A stretch of DNA of 43,321 bases from an uncultured Mycoplasmatota bacterium (lineage in GTDB: Bacteria > Bacillota_I > Bacilli_A > RF39 > UBA660): positions 1-43,321 of the forward strand of contig CASEIJ010000034.1 in the NCBI GenBank assembly GCA_949288035.1. Direction: 5' to 3'. A program made the position numbers and the translations under genes. The notes under the pieces were generated by a model. That model was not told the DNA's origin. It did no database searches and saw nothing but the letters and a program-made list of their open reading frames with translations. Numbering within the stretch: position 1 is the stretch's first letter; every line of letters begins with the position of its first letter. This document shows positions 6,954 to 15,396 of the stretch, one piece after another.

Positions 6954-7510
6954 GATTAATTGTAGGATTAGGAAATCCAGGAAAAGAATATGAGAACACA
7001 CGTCATAACATGGGATTTGATCAAATTGATTTATTTGCTTTATACCACCATGTATCATTTGATCGTGAAAAATTTGGTGGGAAATACTGTGAATTATCTA
7101 TTCATCAGGAGAAAGTAATTTTATTAAAACCACAAAGATATATTAATTTATCGGGTGAAGTTATTCAAAAATTTATGAAATTTTATAAAATTCCTATTTC
7201 TAATTTATTAATTATTTGTGATGATTTAGATACTCCAGTTGGGAAAATAAAATTAAAGAAAAAAGGAAGTTCTGGTGGACATAATGGATTAAAAAATATT
7301 GAATTTCATCTTCATACAAATGAATATAATCGTTATAAGATTGGTATTTCTAATAATAAGAAGATGGATGGTAAAGATTATGTGCTAGGGAAATTATCGA
7401 TAGAAGAACAAAAAAAAATCAAAGAAGTTATGGATCAAGGAATCCAATTATTAAATGATTATTTTGTTTTGTCATTTGATAATTTAATGAATAAGTATAA
7501 TAAAAAGTAG
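6950..7510 (+). CDS. pth: Peptidyl-tRNA hydrolase
   Basis: A 186-aa protein of family length. The N-terminal VGLGNPGKEYENTRHNMGF contains N9 and the catalytic H19 (E. coli N10, H20), and the DDLDTPVGK segment carries the catalytic Asp. It recycles peptidyl-tRNAs released from stalled ribosomes. The SD AGGAGG lies inside the end of rsmI, and the start overlaps its stop (ATGA). A weak terminator follows. The fin gene that separates pth from mfd in B. subtilis is not present. Confidence 0.97.
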   Translation: MRLIVGLGNPGKEYENTRHNMGFDQIDLFALYHHVSFDREKFGGKYCELSIHQEKVILLKPQRYINLSGEVIQKFMKFYKIPISNLLIICDDLDTPVGKIKLKKKGSSGGHNGLKNIEFHLHTNEYNRYKIGISNNKKMDGKDYVLGKLSIEEQKKIKEVMDQGIQLLNDYFVLSFDNLMNKYNKK

Positions 7511-7512
7511 TT

Positions 7513-7536
7513 GGATACAAAAATGTGTCCTTTTTT
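7513..7536 (+). terminator. Weak intrinsic terminator after pth
   Basis: A 6-bp stem GGATAC (7513-7518) pairs with GTGTCC (7525-7530, one G-U) around a 6-nt loop, followed by six T (7531-7536). Confidence 0.6.
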
Positions 7537-7559
7537 CCGTGTTTAGGAGGTGAAATATA

Positions 7560-10500
7560 ATGAAATATCTAGAAAATTATATATCTATTGATGAACATGT
7601 AGATGGTGTAACGGGTTTGACAGATGAATTATTTTGTTATTATCTATCAGAAATATTGAAAAAGAAGAAGAGAAATATTTTGTTGGTTACTAGTTCTTTG
7701 TTTGAAGCGAATAAGTATTATCAAATGATATCTGATTATATAGATAATGTGTATCTATTTCCAATGGATGATTTTTTGACAAGTGAGGCATTAGCTATTT
7801 CTCCAGAATTTAAAATTACTCGTTTGGAAACAATGTTAACTGCTTTAACAGATAAACCTAAAATCGTGGTAACAAATTTAATGGGATATTTACGATATTT
7901 ACCAACTCCTGAAATATATCAAGAACATTTTTTAACAATTCAGCAGGATTGTGAGTATCAAATGAATGAGTTAATAGAAAAACTTTATCGAATGGGATAT
8001 CAACGAGAAACTTTGGTAAATAAAACAGGAGAAATGGCAGTACGAGGTTTTGTGATAGATGTGTTTCCAACGGGAATGGATTATCCAATTCGTATTGAAT
8101 TTTGGGGAGATACAGTAGATTCTATTCGTACTTTTGAGGTAGATAGTCAACATACATTAAGTAAATATGAAAAAGTAACAATATCTCCAAATACAGAATT
8201 TTTAATTTCTAATACAGTAGATATAGAGAAAGTACATCAAAGATTGTTGCCTGAATATGGAAATGTAAGTTCAATTTATGATTATCAAAAAGATTGTATG
8301 GTAGTTTATAGTGATTATCAACAATTAAAAGCTAGTTATGAAAATTTATTAGATGAAATTTATCACTATAATATTAGTATGGAACTTGATGGTAATACCA
8401 AATATATGCATGATTTTTATGCGTTAGACGGAAAAGTAAAACATCATTTTTATTATCTAGGAGTAGAAAATGTTTCTTTTAAGTGTGTATTACAAAAGTT
8501 TGATAGTAAAGATATTTCAATGTTACCTAATACTATGGATGATATTAGAGCGTTTCTTTTAGAAAAAAAGAAACAGGGAATGACTATTGTTTTAGCTTTA
8601 AAAGATCGCTATCAAGTAAATCATGTTATTGAATCATTCGGTGAAAATGATGTTTTATTTGTTGATGATGAACATATTGTAAAAGGAAAGATAAATGCAA
8701 TTATTTTTCCACTTACAAAAGGTTTTCAAATGAGAGATTTAATGGTTTTAACAGAGCATGAATTGTTTCATAAAAAACTAGATCGCGTAAAATATAAGAC
8801 AAACTTTAAATTTGGAACGAAAATACGTGATATTAACAAATTACAAATAGGAGATTATATTGTTCATAATATACATGGTATTGGAAGATATATAGGTTTA
8901 AAAACACTTTTAAAAAATGGTTTACAAAAAGATTATTTAATGGTGGAATATAAAGATCATGATAAATTATATATTCCTGTAGAAAAAATTGACTCTATTA
9001 GTAAGTACTCATCTAGTGAAGGAAGTATTCCTCGATTAAATAAATTAGGTGGTAGTGAATGGGCTAAAACAAAACTTCGTGTACGTAAAAAAATTGAAAA
9101 TATTGCTGGTCAATTGTTGGAAATGTATGCTTTACGTGAAGCAAAACCTGGTTTCGCCTTTTTGCCTGATGATGAAGAGCAGCTGGCTTTCGAAAAAGAT
9201 TTTCCATATGAAGAAACCATAGATCAATTGAAAGTAGCAGAAGAAATAAAAAAAGATATGCAATCTCCACATCCTATGGATAGATTACTTTGTGGTGATG
9301 TTGGTTTTGGTAAGACAGAAGTAGCTTTTCGTGCTATGTTTAAAGCAGTACTCAGTGGAAAACAAGTTGCCTTTTTATGTCCAACAACTATTTTATCTAA
9401 ACAACATTATCAAAATGCATTGAATCGTTTTTCTAATTTTCCTGTCCGTATCGTATTATTGAATCGTTTTGTATCAAATAAGGAAGCAAAACAAATTTTG
9501 AATCAATTAAAAGAAGGAAAAGTAGATATTTTAATAGGTACACATAGAATATTAAGTGATGATGTTCAATTTAAAGATTTAGGATTACTAGTCATTGATG
9601 AAGAACAACGATTTGGTGTAAAACATAAAGAAAAAATTAAACAATATCGTAATACAATTGATGTTTTAACATTATCAGCAACGCCGATTCCACGAACATT
9701 ACAACTTTCAATGGCTGGAGTAAGGAGTTTATCATTAATAGAAACACCTCCAGTCAATCGTTATCCAGTTCAAACGTATGTCGTTGGCTATAATAAACCT
9801 TTGTTAAAAGATGCAATATATAAGGAATTATCACGTAATGGACAAGTATTCATTTTATATAACCATATAGATGATATGCACGCGAAAGTAGCTGAAATAG
9901 AAAGATTAGCACCTGATGCCAGAGTAATATATGCTCATGGTAGAATGGACAAACATGAATTAGAAGATGTCATGCAGAAATTTGTTGATCATGAATACGA
10001 TATATTAGTTTGTACAACTATCATTGAAACAGGAATTGATATTCCTAATGTGAATACTTTAATTATTATGGGTGCTGATCACTTTGGTTTATCTCAACTA
10101 TATCAGATTCGTGGAAGAGTAGGACGTAGCGATAAAATAGCTTATTGCTATTTAATGTATAATGCATCTCGTGTATTATCAGAAACTGCTAAAAAAAGAC
10201 TCAATGTTATCAAAGAATTTACAGAACTTGGTAGTGGTTTTTCCATCGCTATGAGGGATTTATCTATTCGTGGTGCAGGGGATATTTTAGGAAGTGAACA
10301 AGCGGGTTTTATCGATACAATTGGAATAGAGTTATTCTTAAAAATGTTAAATGATGAAATTCAGAAATTGCAAGGTAAAACAGTTAATCATGAAGAAGAA
10401 GTAGTAGCACAACCATTATTAGATGTATCTACAACGATTAGTAATAATTATGTGGAGGAAGAAGAATTAAAAATTGAAATTCATAAGCAAATTAATACAA

Positions 10501-10868
10501 TTGATTCTTATGAAAAATTAAAAGTAGTTAGAAATGATTTAGAGGATCGTTTTGGTCATATTACAGACGATATGTTAATTTATATGTATGAAGAATGGTT
10601 TGAAAAAATTGCGTCTAATTTAGGAATTAAGCAAATGAGACAAACGAAAAATTTTATAGAAGTTACAATTCCAGCGGTATTATTATTAAAATTAAAAGGA
10701 GATCAATTGTTCTTTGCAATTAGTAATATTTCTAAAATGTTTCGTTTTTCAATGCGCGGTAAAAACTTAATTATTACATTGGATACGGTTAAATTAGAAA
10801 AACATTTTATTTATTATTTAATCGAAATGTTAAACGTAATTCAAGAACAAGTAAGTGAACACACATAA
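7560..10868 (+). CDS. mfd: Transcription-repair coupling factor Mfd
   Basis: A 1102-aa protein that removes RNA polymerase stalled at lesions and recruits UvrA. The N-terminal UvrB-like region spans about residues 1-340. The RNAP-interaction (CarD-like) domain around 415-480 contains GDYIVHNIHGIGRYIGL. The RecG-like translocase has Walker A GDVGFGKTE (about 578-586), DEEQ motif II, SATPIPRTL motif III and QIRGRVGRS motif VI. A C-terminal TRCF domain follows. It is slightly shorter than the B. subtilis protein. The SD AGGAGG lies in 7545-7552. It ends in a terminator shared back to back with ppaC. Confidence 0.98.
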   Translation: MKYLENYISIDEHVDGVTGLTDELFCYYLSEILKKKKRNILLVTSSLFEANKYYQMISDYIDNVYLFPMDDFLTSEALAISPEFKITRLETMLTALTDKPKIVVTNLMGYLRYLPTPEIYQEHFLTIQQDCEYQMNELIEKLYRMGYQRETLVNKTGEMAVRGFVIDVFPTGMDYPIRIEFWGDTVDSIRTFEVDSQHTLSKYEKVTISPNTEFLISNTVDIEKVHQRLLPEYGNVSSIYDYQKDCMVVYSDYQQLKASYENLLDEIYHYNISMELDGNTKYMHDFYALDGKVKHHFYYLGVENVSFKCVLQKFDSKDISMLPNTMDDIRAFLLEKKKQGMTIVLALKDRYQVNHVIESFGENDVLFVDDEHIVKGKINAIIFPLTKGFQMRDLMVLTEHELFHKKLDRVKYKTNFKFGTKIRDINKLQIGDYIVHNIHGIGRYIGLKTLLKNGLQKDYLMVEYKDHDKLYIPVEKIDSISKYSSSEGSIPRLNKLGGSEWAKTKLRVRKKIENIAGQLLEMYALREAKPGFAFLPDDEEQLAFEKDFPYEETIDQLKVAEEIKKDMQSPHPMDRLLCGDVGFGKTEVAFRAMFKAVLSGKQVAFLCPTTILSKQHYQNALNRFSNFPVRIVLLNRFVSNKEAKQILNQLKEGKVDILIGTHRILSDDVQFKDLGLLVIDEEQRFGVKHKEKIKQYRNTIDVLTLSATPIPRTLQLSMAGVRSLSLIETPPVNRYPVQTYVVGYNKPLLKDAIYKELSRNGQVFILYNHIDDMHAKVAEIERLAPDARVIYAHGRMDKHELEDVMQKFVDHEYDILVCTTIIETGIDIPNVNTLIIMGADHFGLSQLYQIRGRVGRSDKIAYCYLMYNASRVLSETAKKRLNVIKEFTELGSGFSIAMRDLSIRGAGDILGSEQAGFIDTIGIELFLKMLNDEIQKLQGKTVNHEEEVVAQPLLDVSTTISNNYVEEEELKIEIHKQINTIDSYEKLKVVRNDLEDRFGHITDDMLIYMYEEWFEKIASNLGIKQMRQTKNFIEVTIPAVLLLKLKGDQLFFAISNISKMFRFSMRGKNLIITLDTVKLEKHFIYYLIEMLNVIQEQVSEHT

Positions 10869-10884
10869 ACTTTGTGTGTTTTTT
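10858..10884 (+). terminator. Intrinsic terminator of mfd
   Basis: AACACAC (10858-10864) pairs perfectly with GTGTGTT (10874-10880) around a 9-nt loop that holds the stop codon. The T run (10879-10884) continues into the Noc-like palindrome. Confidence 0.8.
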
Positions 10885-10899
10885 ATTTCCCAGGAAATA
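10884..10899. promoter_or_regulatory. Noc-binding-like palindrome between convergent genes
   Basis: TATTTCCCAGGAAATA matches the 16-bp Noc-binding sequence TATTTCCCGGGAAATA at 15 positions. It sits between the U-tracts of the two convergent terminators and, with them, forms a 26-bp inverted repeat with 12-bp arms (10879-10904). Confidence 0.5.
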
Positions 10900-10925
10900 A
10901 AAAAGTCATAGAATTAATCCATGAC
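10897..10925 (-). terminator. Intrinsic terminator of ppaC
   Basis: On the minus strand GTCAT (10925-10921) pairs with ATGAC (10909-10905) around an 11-nt loop containing the stop codon, followed by a run of six T (10904-10899). Confidence 0.65.
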
Positions 10926-12533
10926 TCTCATAATATTTGGAATAATTTGTTTTTTTCTAGAAATAATATGATCTAGATATTCACCTTGTTTTATTTCATT
11001 TAAATAAAATGCGTCTTTAAAAATTTCCTGGGCTTTTGTATTAAAATAAACATAAGACCCGTTTTTCATAATATCTGTGACAAATAGCCCAACTACTGCA
11101 TAATCATTATGTGCTGATACTCGTTCAATAAGATCAATGAACTTTTGTTCATTCTTTTTAATTTCTTCAATGTTTAATGTGAATATTTGACCAATTCCTA
11201 TTTTTGCGTTATCGATTTTAAAGTTTTTAAAATCATTATATAAAATTTCTTCTTCTGTCATTCCTTTAATAGAAGAACCAGCTTTAAACATTTCATAAGC
11301 GTAATCCGATGCATTTATTTCTGCAATTTTTGAAAGTTCTTCAATTGCTTTTTTATCTAATTCAGTAGTTGTAGGAGATTTCATAAGTAATGTATCAGAT
11401 ATAATTCCTGAAACCATTAATCCAGCAATTCTTTTCGGTATTTCAATATGATTTTCACGATACATTAGATAAATAATGGTATTAGAGCTTCCTACTGGCA
11501 TATTTCTGAAATTAATAGGCATAGAAGTACCAATCGTACCAATTTTATGATGGTCGACAATTTCTAAGATTTCTGCTTCTTCTAATCCATCTACTGATTG
11601 TTCTGCTTCATTATGATCTACTAAAATCACTTGTTTTGGTTTTTTATCATTCATATCGGCTAAACGGAATAGTCCCAGGCAGATTCCATTATTATCGATA
11701 ACTGGATAATTACTATAGCGGTGTTTTTTAGATAGCTCAGTTATATCATTTACGTAATCATTTTCATTTACTGCAATTACGCTATCTGAATGAACGATTG
11801 TTGATACATAATTGCTTAATCCAATTACTTTCGCAACGCTAAATGTATCCATACTTGTACGAATAATATTGACATGATTTTTTTTGGCAATTGATAAATG
11901 TTCTTCTTTAATTGTACCATTTCCTGTAATAATAATTAGTTTTGCACCATTTATAACTGCATGTTCTATAATACTATGTCTATCACCAACGATTAAAATA
12001 CTATCTCTTTGAATATCAATATTTTCTAAAAATGTTGTACTGCGATAAGAAGCAATTAATGTATTTCCACTAATTTCTTTATCGAAATTTAGAATTTGTT
12101 CACCATTTAAAATGGTTTGAATATTTTGATATGACGTTTCTAAATGTGCTAAATCACCAACAATTTGTTCAGCGGCAATACTTTTCATTGATACGATTCC
12201 TAATAACTTTTTTTTATCATCTACGATTGGAAGTGTAGTTGCTTGACTTTTTAACATATGGAAAAAAGATGCGTAAATTGATTCGTTGTGAAAAATAAAA
12301 TTATCTTTTTGATAGTCAAAATCTTTAATTTGTAATTTTACATCATTTAAATATTTTGGTTGTTTTTCGTTAAAATATTTTAACACAAATTTGGATTCAT
12401 TATTGATATCTCCTAAAACACGTGGCTCTGTGTGATATCCAAGTTGATTTTTTAAATAAGATAATGTAATAGATGCTGTTACACTGTCAGTATCAGGTTT
12501 CTTGTGTCCGAAAATAAATGTTTGATTATTCAT
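10914..12533 (-). CDS. ppaC: Manganese-dependent inorganic pyrophosphatase with CBS and DRTGG domains
   Basis: A 539-aa family II pyrophosphatase, against about 309 aa for plain PpaC; the difference is a regulatory insert. The DHH catalytic domain begins FGHKKPDTDSV (His and Asp Mn ligands) and resumes with VDHNEAEQS and EIVDHHKIGTI. The DHHA2 domain has the SSNTI and SDTLLMKSPTTT segments. Inserted around residues 65-300 are CBS motifs (TLPIVDDKKKLLGIVSM and SNYPVIDNNGICLGLFRL) flanking a DRTGG-like domain. In characterised CBS-DRTGG enzymes, AMP/ADP inhibit and ApnA activate. The SD is AAGGAGG. It replaces no B. subtilis gene at this position and is the only minus-strand gene in the first 30 kb. 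Confidence 0.95.
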   Translation of the reverse strand: MNNQTFIFGHKKPDTDSVTASITLSYLKNQLGYHTEPRVLGDINNESKFVLKYFNEKQPKYLNDVKLQIKDFDYQKDNFIFHNESIYASFFHMLKSQATTLPIVDDKKKLLGIVSMKSIAAEQIVGDLAHLETSYQNIQTILNGEQILNFDKEISGNTLIASYRSTTFLENIDIQRDSILIVGDRHSIIEHAVINGAKLIIITGNGTIKEEHLSIAKKNHVNIIRTSMDTFSVAKVIGLSNYVSTIVHSDSVIAVNENDYVNDITELSKKHRYSNYPVIDNNGICLGLFRLADMNDKKPKQVILVDHNEAEQSVDGLEEAEILEIVDHHKIGTIGTSMPINFRNMPVGSSNTIIYLMYRENHIEIPKRIAGLMVSGIISDTLLMKSPTTTELDKKAIEELSKIAEINASDYAYEMFKAGSSIKGMTEEEILYNDFKNFKIDNAKIGIGQIFTLNIEEIKKNEQKFIDLIERVSAHNDYAVVGLFVTDIMKNGSYVYFNTKAQEIFKDAFYLNEIKQGEYLDHIISRKKQIIPNIMRVMD

Positions 12534-12569
12534 ATTTTTCCTCCTTTTTACGCCAAAAGTGGTTTATTT

Positions 12570-12598
12570 ATTATAGCACAAAAAACTTGTTGTGATAA
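12570..12598 (-). promoter_or_regulatory. SigA promoter of ppaC
   Basis: On the minus strand TTATCA (12598-12593), a 17-bp spacer, then TATAAT (12575-12570), preceded by TGC (extended -10). It diverges from the spoVT promoter, whose -35 region begins at 12599, directly adjacent. Confidence 0.75.
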
Positions 12599-12627
12599 GT
12601 ATAAATTGTCAATTTTAACACATTCTA
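12599..12627 (+). promoter_or_regulatory. Candidate SigG-type promoter of spoVT
   Basis: GTATA (12599-12603), 17 bp, CATTCTA (12621-12627) fits the forespore SigG consensus GHATR-N18-CATWHTA with a spacer one base short. No SigA pair of good spacing is seen: TTGTCA at 12607 has no -10 at 16-18 bp. In B. subtilis, spoVT is transcribed by SigG. Confidence 0.45.
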
Positions 12628-12649
12628 TACATTAGAAAGCGAGGAAAGT

Positions 12650-13180
12650 ATGAAAGCAACTGGAGTTGTAAGAAGAATTGATGAACTTGGTCGAATTGTA
12701 ATTCCTAAAGAAATTAGAAAAACACTAAGAATCAGAGAAGGAGAAAGCTTAGAAATTTTTTTAGATAATCAAGAAAATATCGTCCTAAAAAAATATTTTG
12801 CAATGAATCATTTTGAAGAAGAAGCACAGGCATTTGTGGATGCTATATCACATTTAACGAGACATAGTGTCATTATTACTGATACTGATAAAGTGATTGC
12901 TATGGCTGGTGTTGATAAAGAAGTATTTGTGAAAAAAGCAATTAGTGAACAATTAAAAGATATTATTTCACGTCGTGATAAGATGTTAGAAAAAAATAAG
13001 AAAAAAGTACAATTAGTAGAAAATCAGGAAATGGAAGTATGTTTTTCTTATGCTACAATTATTGCCAATGGGGATGCAGCAGGATTAGTATTTACCTATG
13101 GAAAAGATCATATCAATGAATTAGATCATAATATTGTTGAATTAACAGCTCAAGTTTTATCAAAACAATTAGAAAATTAA
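12650..13180 (+). CDS. spoVT: Stage V sporulation protein T, AbrB-family regulator
   Basis: A 176-aa protein, B. subtilis SpoVT length. The N-terminal swapped-hairpin AbrB domain is MKATGVVRRIDELGRIVIPK, with the GRIVIPKEIRKTLRI core. A GAF-like C-terminal domain spans residues 55-176. In B. subtilis it modulates SigG-dependent genes in the forespore. AbrB itself is about 95 aa, so the length and C-terminal domain favour SpoVT. Its place downstream of mfd matches B. subtilis. The SD GAGGAAAG precedes ATG 12650. Non-spore-formers also keep SpoVT-like genes, so on its own this is not proof of sporulation. Confidence 0.9.
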   Translation: MKATGVVRRIDELGRIVIPKEIRKTLRIREGESLEIFLDNQENIVLKKYFAMNHFEEEAQAFVDAISHLTRHSVIITDTDKVIAMAGVDKEVFVKKAISEQLKDIISRRDKMLEKNKKKVQLVENQEMEVCFSYATIIANGDAAGLVFTYGKDHINELDHNIVELTAQVLSKQLEN

Positions 13181-13184
13181 ATCC

Positions 13185-13213
13185 TTGGCAAATAAGAAAT
13201 GATGTGATATAAT
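13185..13213 (+). promoter_or_regulatory. Strong SigA promoter of the metG T-box leader
   Basis: TTGGCA (13185-13190), a 17-bp spacer, then TATAAT (13208-13213). Transcription would begin near 13220. Confidence 0.85.
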
Positions 13214-13226
13214 CAATCATGAAAAA

Positions 13227-13441
13227 ACGTTGAAGGAAAGAAAAGCTAAAGTATTTTTTAAAGAGAGTTCATGTTTGGTGGAAATGAATAAAAAGAAATA
13301 GCTGGAAATGGTTCTGGAGTTGATGATTCGATAAGTAGGATGATACGGGTAGTTCCTGTTAACAACTAGAGGTAGTTTCGGCTATGAATTAAGGTGGTAC
13401 CACGTATTTCACGTCCTTATCAGAGGATGTGATTTTTTTTA
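13227..13441 (+). ncRNA. T-box riboswitch controlling metG
   Basis: A leader of about 215 nt between the promoter and metG. The T-box sequence AAGGTGGTACCACG lies at 13391-13404; its TGGT bulge would pair with the tRNA acceptor end and fits discriminator A. The intrinsic terminator is CACGTCC (13410-13416) with GGATGTG (13425-13431), followed by a T run (13433-13440). Stem I carries AGAGAGTTCATG-like and GGTGGAAATGAA-like conserved blocks near 13262-13290. The likely specifier codon is ATG at 13323-13325, matching methionine. Uncharged tRNA-Met would stabilise the antiterminator and allow metG expression. Confidence 0.9.
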
Positions 13442-13451
13442 GGAGGTTATT

Positions 13452-15023
13452 ATGGAAAAGAAAAAATATTATATTTCGACTGCAATCGCATATACTTCTG
13501 CAAAACCACATATTGGAAATACGTATGAAATTGTATTAGCAGATGCGATTGCAAGATTTAAACGTTTAGAAGGATATGATGTATATTTTCAAACTGGAAC
13601 GGATGAGCATGGAGAAAAAATTGAATTAAAGGCAAAAGAAGCTGGGAAAGAGCCACAAGAGTTTGTGGATGAAATTGCTCAAGAAGTACATGACATATGG
13701 GATTGTATGAATACAAGTTATGATAAATTTGTACGTACTACAGATAAAGAACATATGAAAAAAGTGTCTGAAATATTTGAGAGATTATATCAACAAGGAG
13801 ATATCTATAAAGGTGTATATGAAGGTTTATATTGTACGCCATGTGAATCATTTTTTACTGAATCACAATTAGTAGACGGTAAATGTCCTGATTGTGGACG
13901 TGAAGTGAAAAAGGCAAGTGAAGAAGCATATTTCTTTCGTTTAGACAAATATGCAAAACGTTTAGAAGAATATATTGAAACACATCCTGATTTTATACAA
14001 CCAGAAGCACGTAAAAATGAGATTATGAATAATTTTATAAAACCAGGCTTACAGGATTTATGTGTTTCAAGAACTTCATTTGATTGGGGAGTACCAGTTA
14101 CTTTTGATAAGAAGCATGTTGTATATGTTTGGATTGATGCTTTAAGTAATTATATTACCTTTTTAGGATACGATATTCATGGAAATCATGATGAAAAATT
14201 TAAAAAATATTGGCCAGCTGATGTCCATTTAATTGGAAAAGATATCTTAAGATTTCATACAATTTATTGGCCAATTATGTTAATGGCATTAGATTTACCA
14301 TTACCAAAGAAAATCTTTGGACATCCATGGATTTTAGTGGGCGAAGATAAGATGAGTAAGTCTAAAGGTAATATTATGTATGCTGATGATTTAGTACATT
14401 ACTTTGGTGTAGATGCTGTTCGTTATTATTTATTACATGAAATTCCTTTTGCAAGTGATGGAACAATTACATATGAATTATTAATTGAAAGAATTAATTC
14501 TGATCTAGCAAATGTGTTAGGTAATTTAGTAAATCGTACAATTAGTATGGTACATAAATATTTCCAAGGTACTGTTACAGAACCAAAAGAATATACTGAG
14601 TTAGATGAATCATTTAAGAAGACAATTTTAGATACAAAGCAAGAAGTAATTGCTAAAATGGATGAATTACGTGTTGCAGATGCTATCGAGGCAATATTTA
14701 ATTTATTTAGACGTTGTAATAAATTTATTGATGAAACAACACCATGGACTTTAGCAAAAGATGAATCACAAAAAGAAAGATTAAATGATGTTTTATATCT
14801 ATTATTAGAAGGAATTCGTCATGGAGCTATATTATTACAACCATTTTTACCTGATACAGCACAATCTATTTTTGAGCAATTAAATACAGAAAATTATTCT
14901 TTTATATCATTAGATCATTTTAACGGATTAGGAGAATCTATTACTGTAGGAGAAGCTCATCCATTATTTGCTCGTATTGATAAAGAAAAGAAGTTAGCTG
15001 AAATTCATCAAAATACCAAATAA
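13452..15023 (+). CDS. metG: Methionine--tRNA ligase
   Basis: A class I aminoacyl-tRNA synthetase of 523 aa. The HIGH motif is KPHIGNTYE (about residues 18-26), KMSKS is EDKMSKSKGN (about 299-308), and the zinc knuckle is CTPC...CPDC (about 128-147). The anticodon-binding helical domain contains NVLGNLVNRT. The protein stops after this domain, lacking the C-terminal tRNA-binding (EMAPII-like) domain of the 650-aa B. subtilis enzyme. The SD AGGAGG immediately follows the T-box terminator. A strong terminator overlaps the stop. Confidence 0.97.
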   Translation: MEKKKYYISTAIAYTSAKPHIGNTYEIVLADAIARFKRLEGYDVYFQTGTDEHGEKIELKAKEAGKEPQEFVDEIAQEVHDIWDCMNTSYDKFVRTTDKEHMKKVSEIFERLYQQGDIYKGVYEGLYCTPCESFFTESQLVDGKCPDCGREVKKASEEAYFFRLDKYAKRLEEYIETHPDFIQPEARKNEIMNNFIKPGLQDLCVSRTSFDWGVPVTFDKKHVVYVWIDALSNYITFLGYDIHGNHDEKFKKYWPADVHLIGKDILRFHTIYWPIMLMALDLPLPKKIFGHPWILVGEDKMSKSKGNIMYADDLVHYFGVDAVRYYLLHEIPFASDGTITYELLIERINSDLANVLGNLVNRTISMVHKYFQGTVTEPKEYTELDESFKKTILDTKQEVIAKMDELRVADAIEAIFNLFRRCNKFIDETTPWTLAKDESQKERLNDVLYLLLEGIRHGAILLQPFLPDTAQSIFEQLNTENYSFISLDHFNGLGESITVGEAHPLFARIDKEKKLAEIHQNTK

Positions 15024-15038
15024 TATTGGTATTTTTTT
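15012..15038 (+). terminator. Intrinsic terminator of metG
   Basis: AATACCAA (15012-15019) pairs with TTGGTATT (15026-15033) around a 6-nt loop, with a run of seven T (15032-15038). Confidence 0.9.
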
Positions 15039-15110
15039 GATAAATGACAAAAATTGTAGAATTATTTTGTAAAATGTTGTAAATTGTATGACGAAAAACA
15101 TTGGAATTGT

Positions 15111-15139
15111 TTGAAATTACAAGAAATTTCCTGTATAGT
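15111..15139 (+). promoter_or_regulatory. SigA promoter of the 56-aa peptide gene
   Basis: TTGAAA (15111-15116), 17 bp, TATAGT (15134-15139). The upstream stretch 15050-15090 has four TTGTA repeats at uneven spacing, of unknown meaning. Confidence 0.7.
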
Positions 15140-15174
15140 TAAATGTAGGTTGTACAAAATGAAGGAGAGAAATC

Positions 15175-15345
15175 ATGTCAATTCTAAAAAATAAGGAAAC
15201 GAGATCAGTTTTGTTGATATTAGGCTTTCTTGGATTCTTAGTTTTAGGTAGTGTGATCGTGGAATTTAACATTATAGATATTCTTTATTTAATTGCAATT
15301 ATTTATACAATTTGCAGATACATTTATATTCATACACACCAGTAA
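15175..15345 (+). CDS. Small hydrophobic membrane protein (56 aa), function unknown
   Basis: The ORF runs from ATG 15175 to TAA 15343-15345. It begins MSILKNKETRSV, a short basic cytoplasmic start, and continues with two hydrophobic segments of about 17-19 residues (around 12-30 and 34-50). The second includes LYLIAIIYTICRYIYIH, and the protein ends HTHQ. The SD AAGGAGAG (15162-15169) is well placed. It has its own promoter (15111-15139) and its own strong terminator (15354-15384), which makes it a real monocistronic gene. I recognise no family; a two-helix membrane peptide of this size could be a regulator or accessory subunit, but nothing here shows which. Confidence 0.75.
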   Translation: MSILKNKETRSVLLILGFLGFLVLGSVIVEFNIIDILYLIAIIYTICRYIYIHTHQ

Positions 15346-15353
15346 AGAGTATG

Positions 15354-15384
15354 AAAATATACCGTTTTATGGTATATTTTTTTT
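15354..15384 (+). terminator. Strong intrinsic terminator after the 56-aa gene
   Basis: AAAATATACC (15354-15363) pairs perfectly with GGTATATTTT (15371-15380) around a 7-nt loop, and the T run continues to 15384. The tatD SD lies just beyond, so tatD is expressed by read-through or by a promoter I cannot identify. Confidence 0.9.
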
Positions 15385-15396
15385 AGGAGTGAGATT

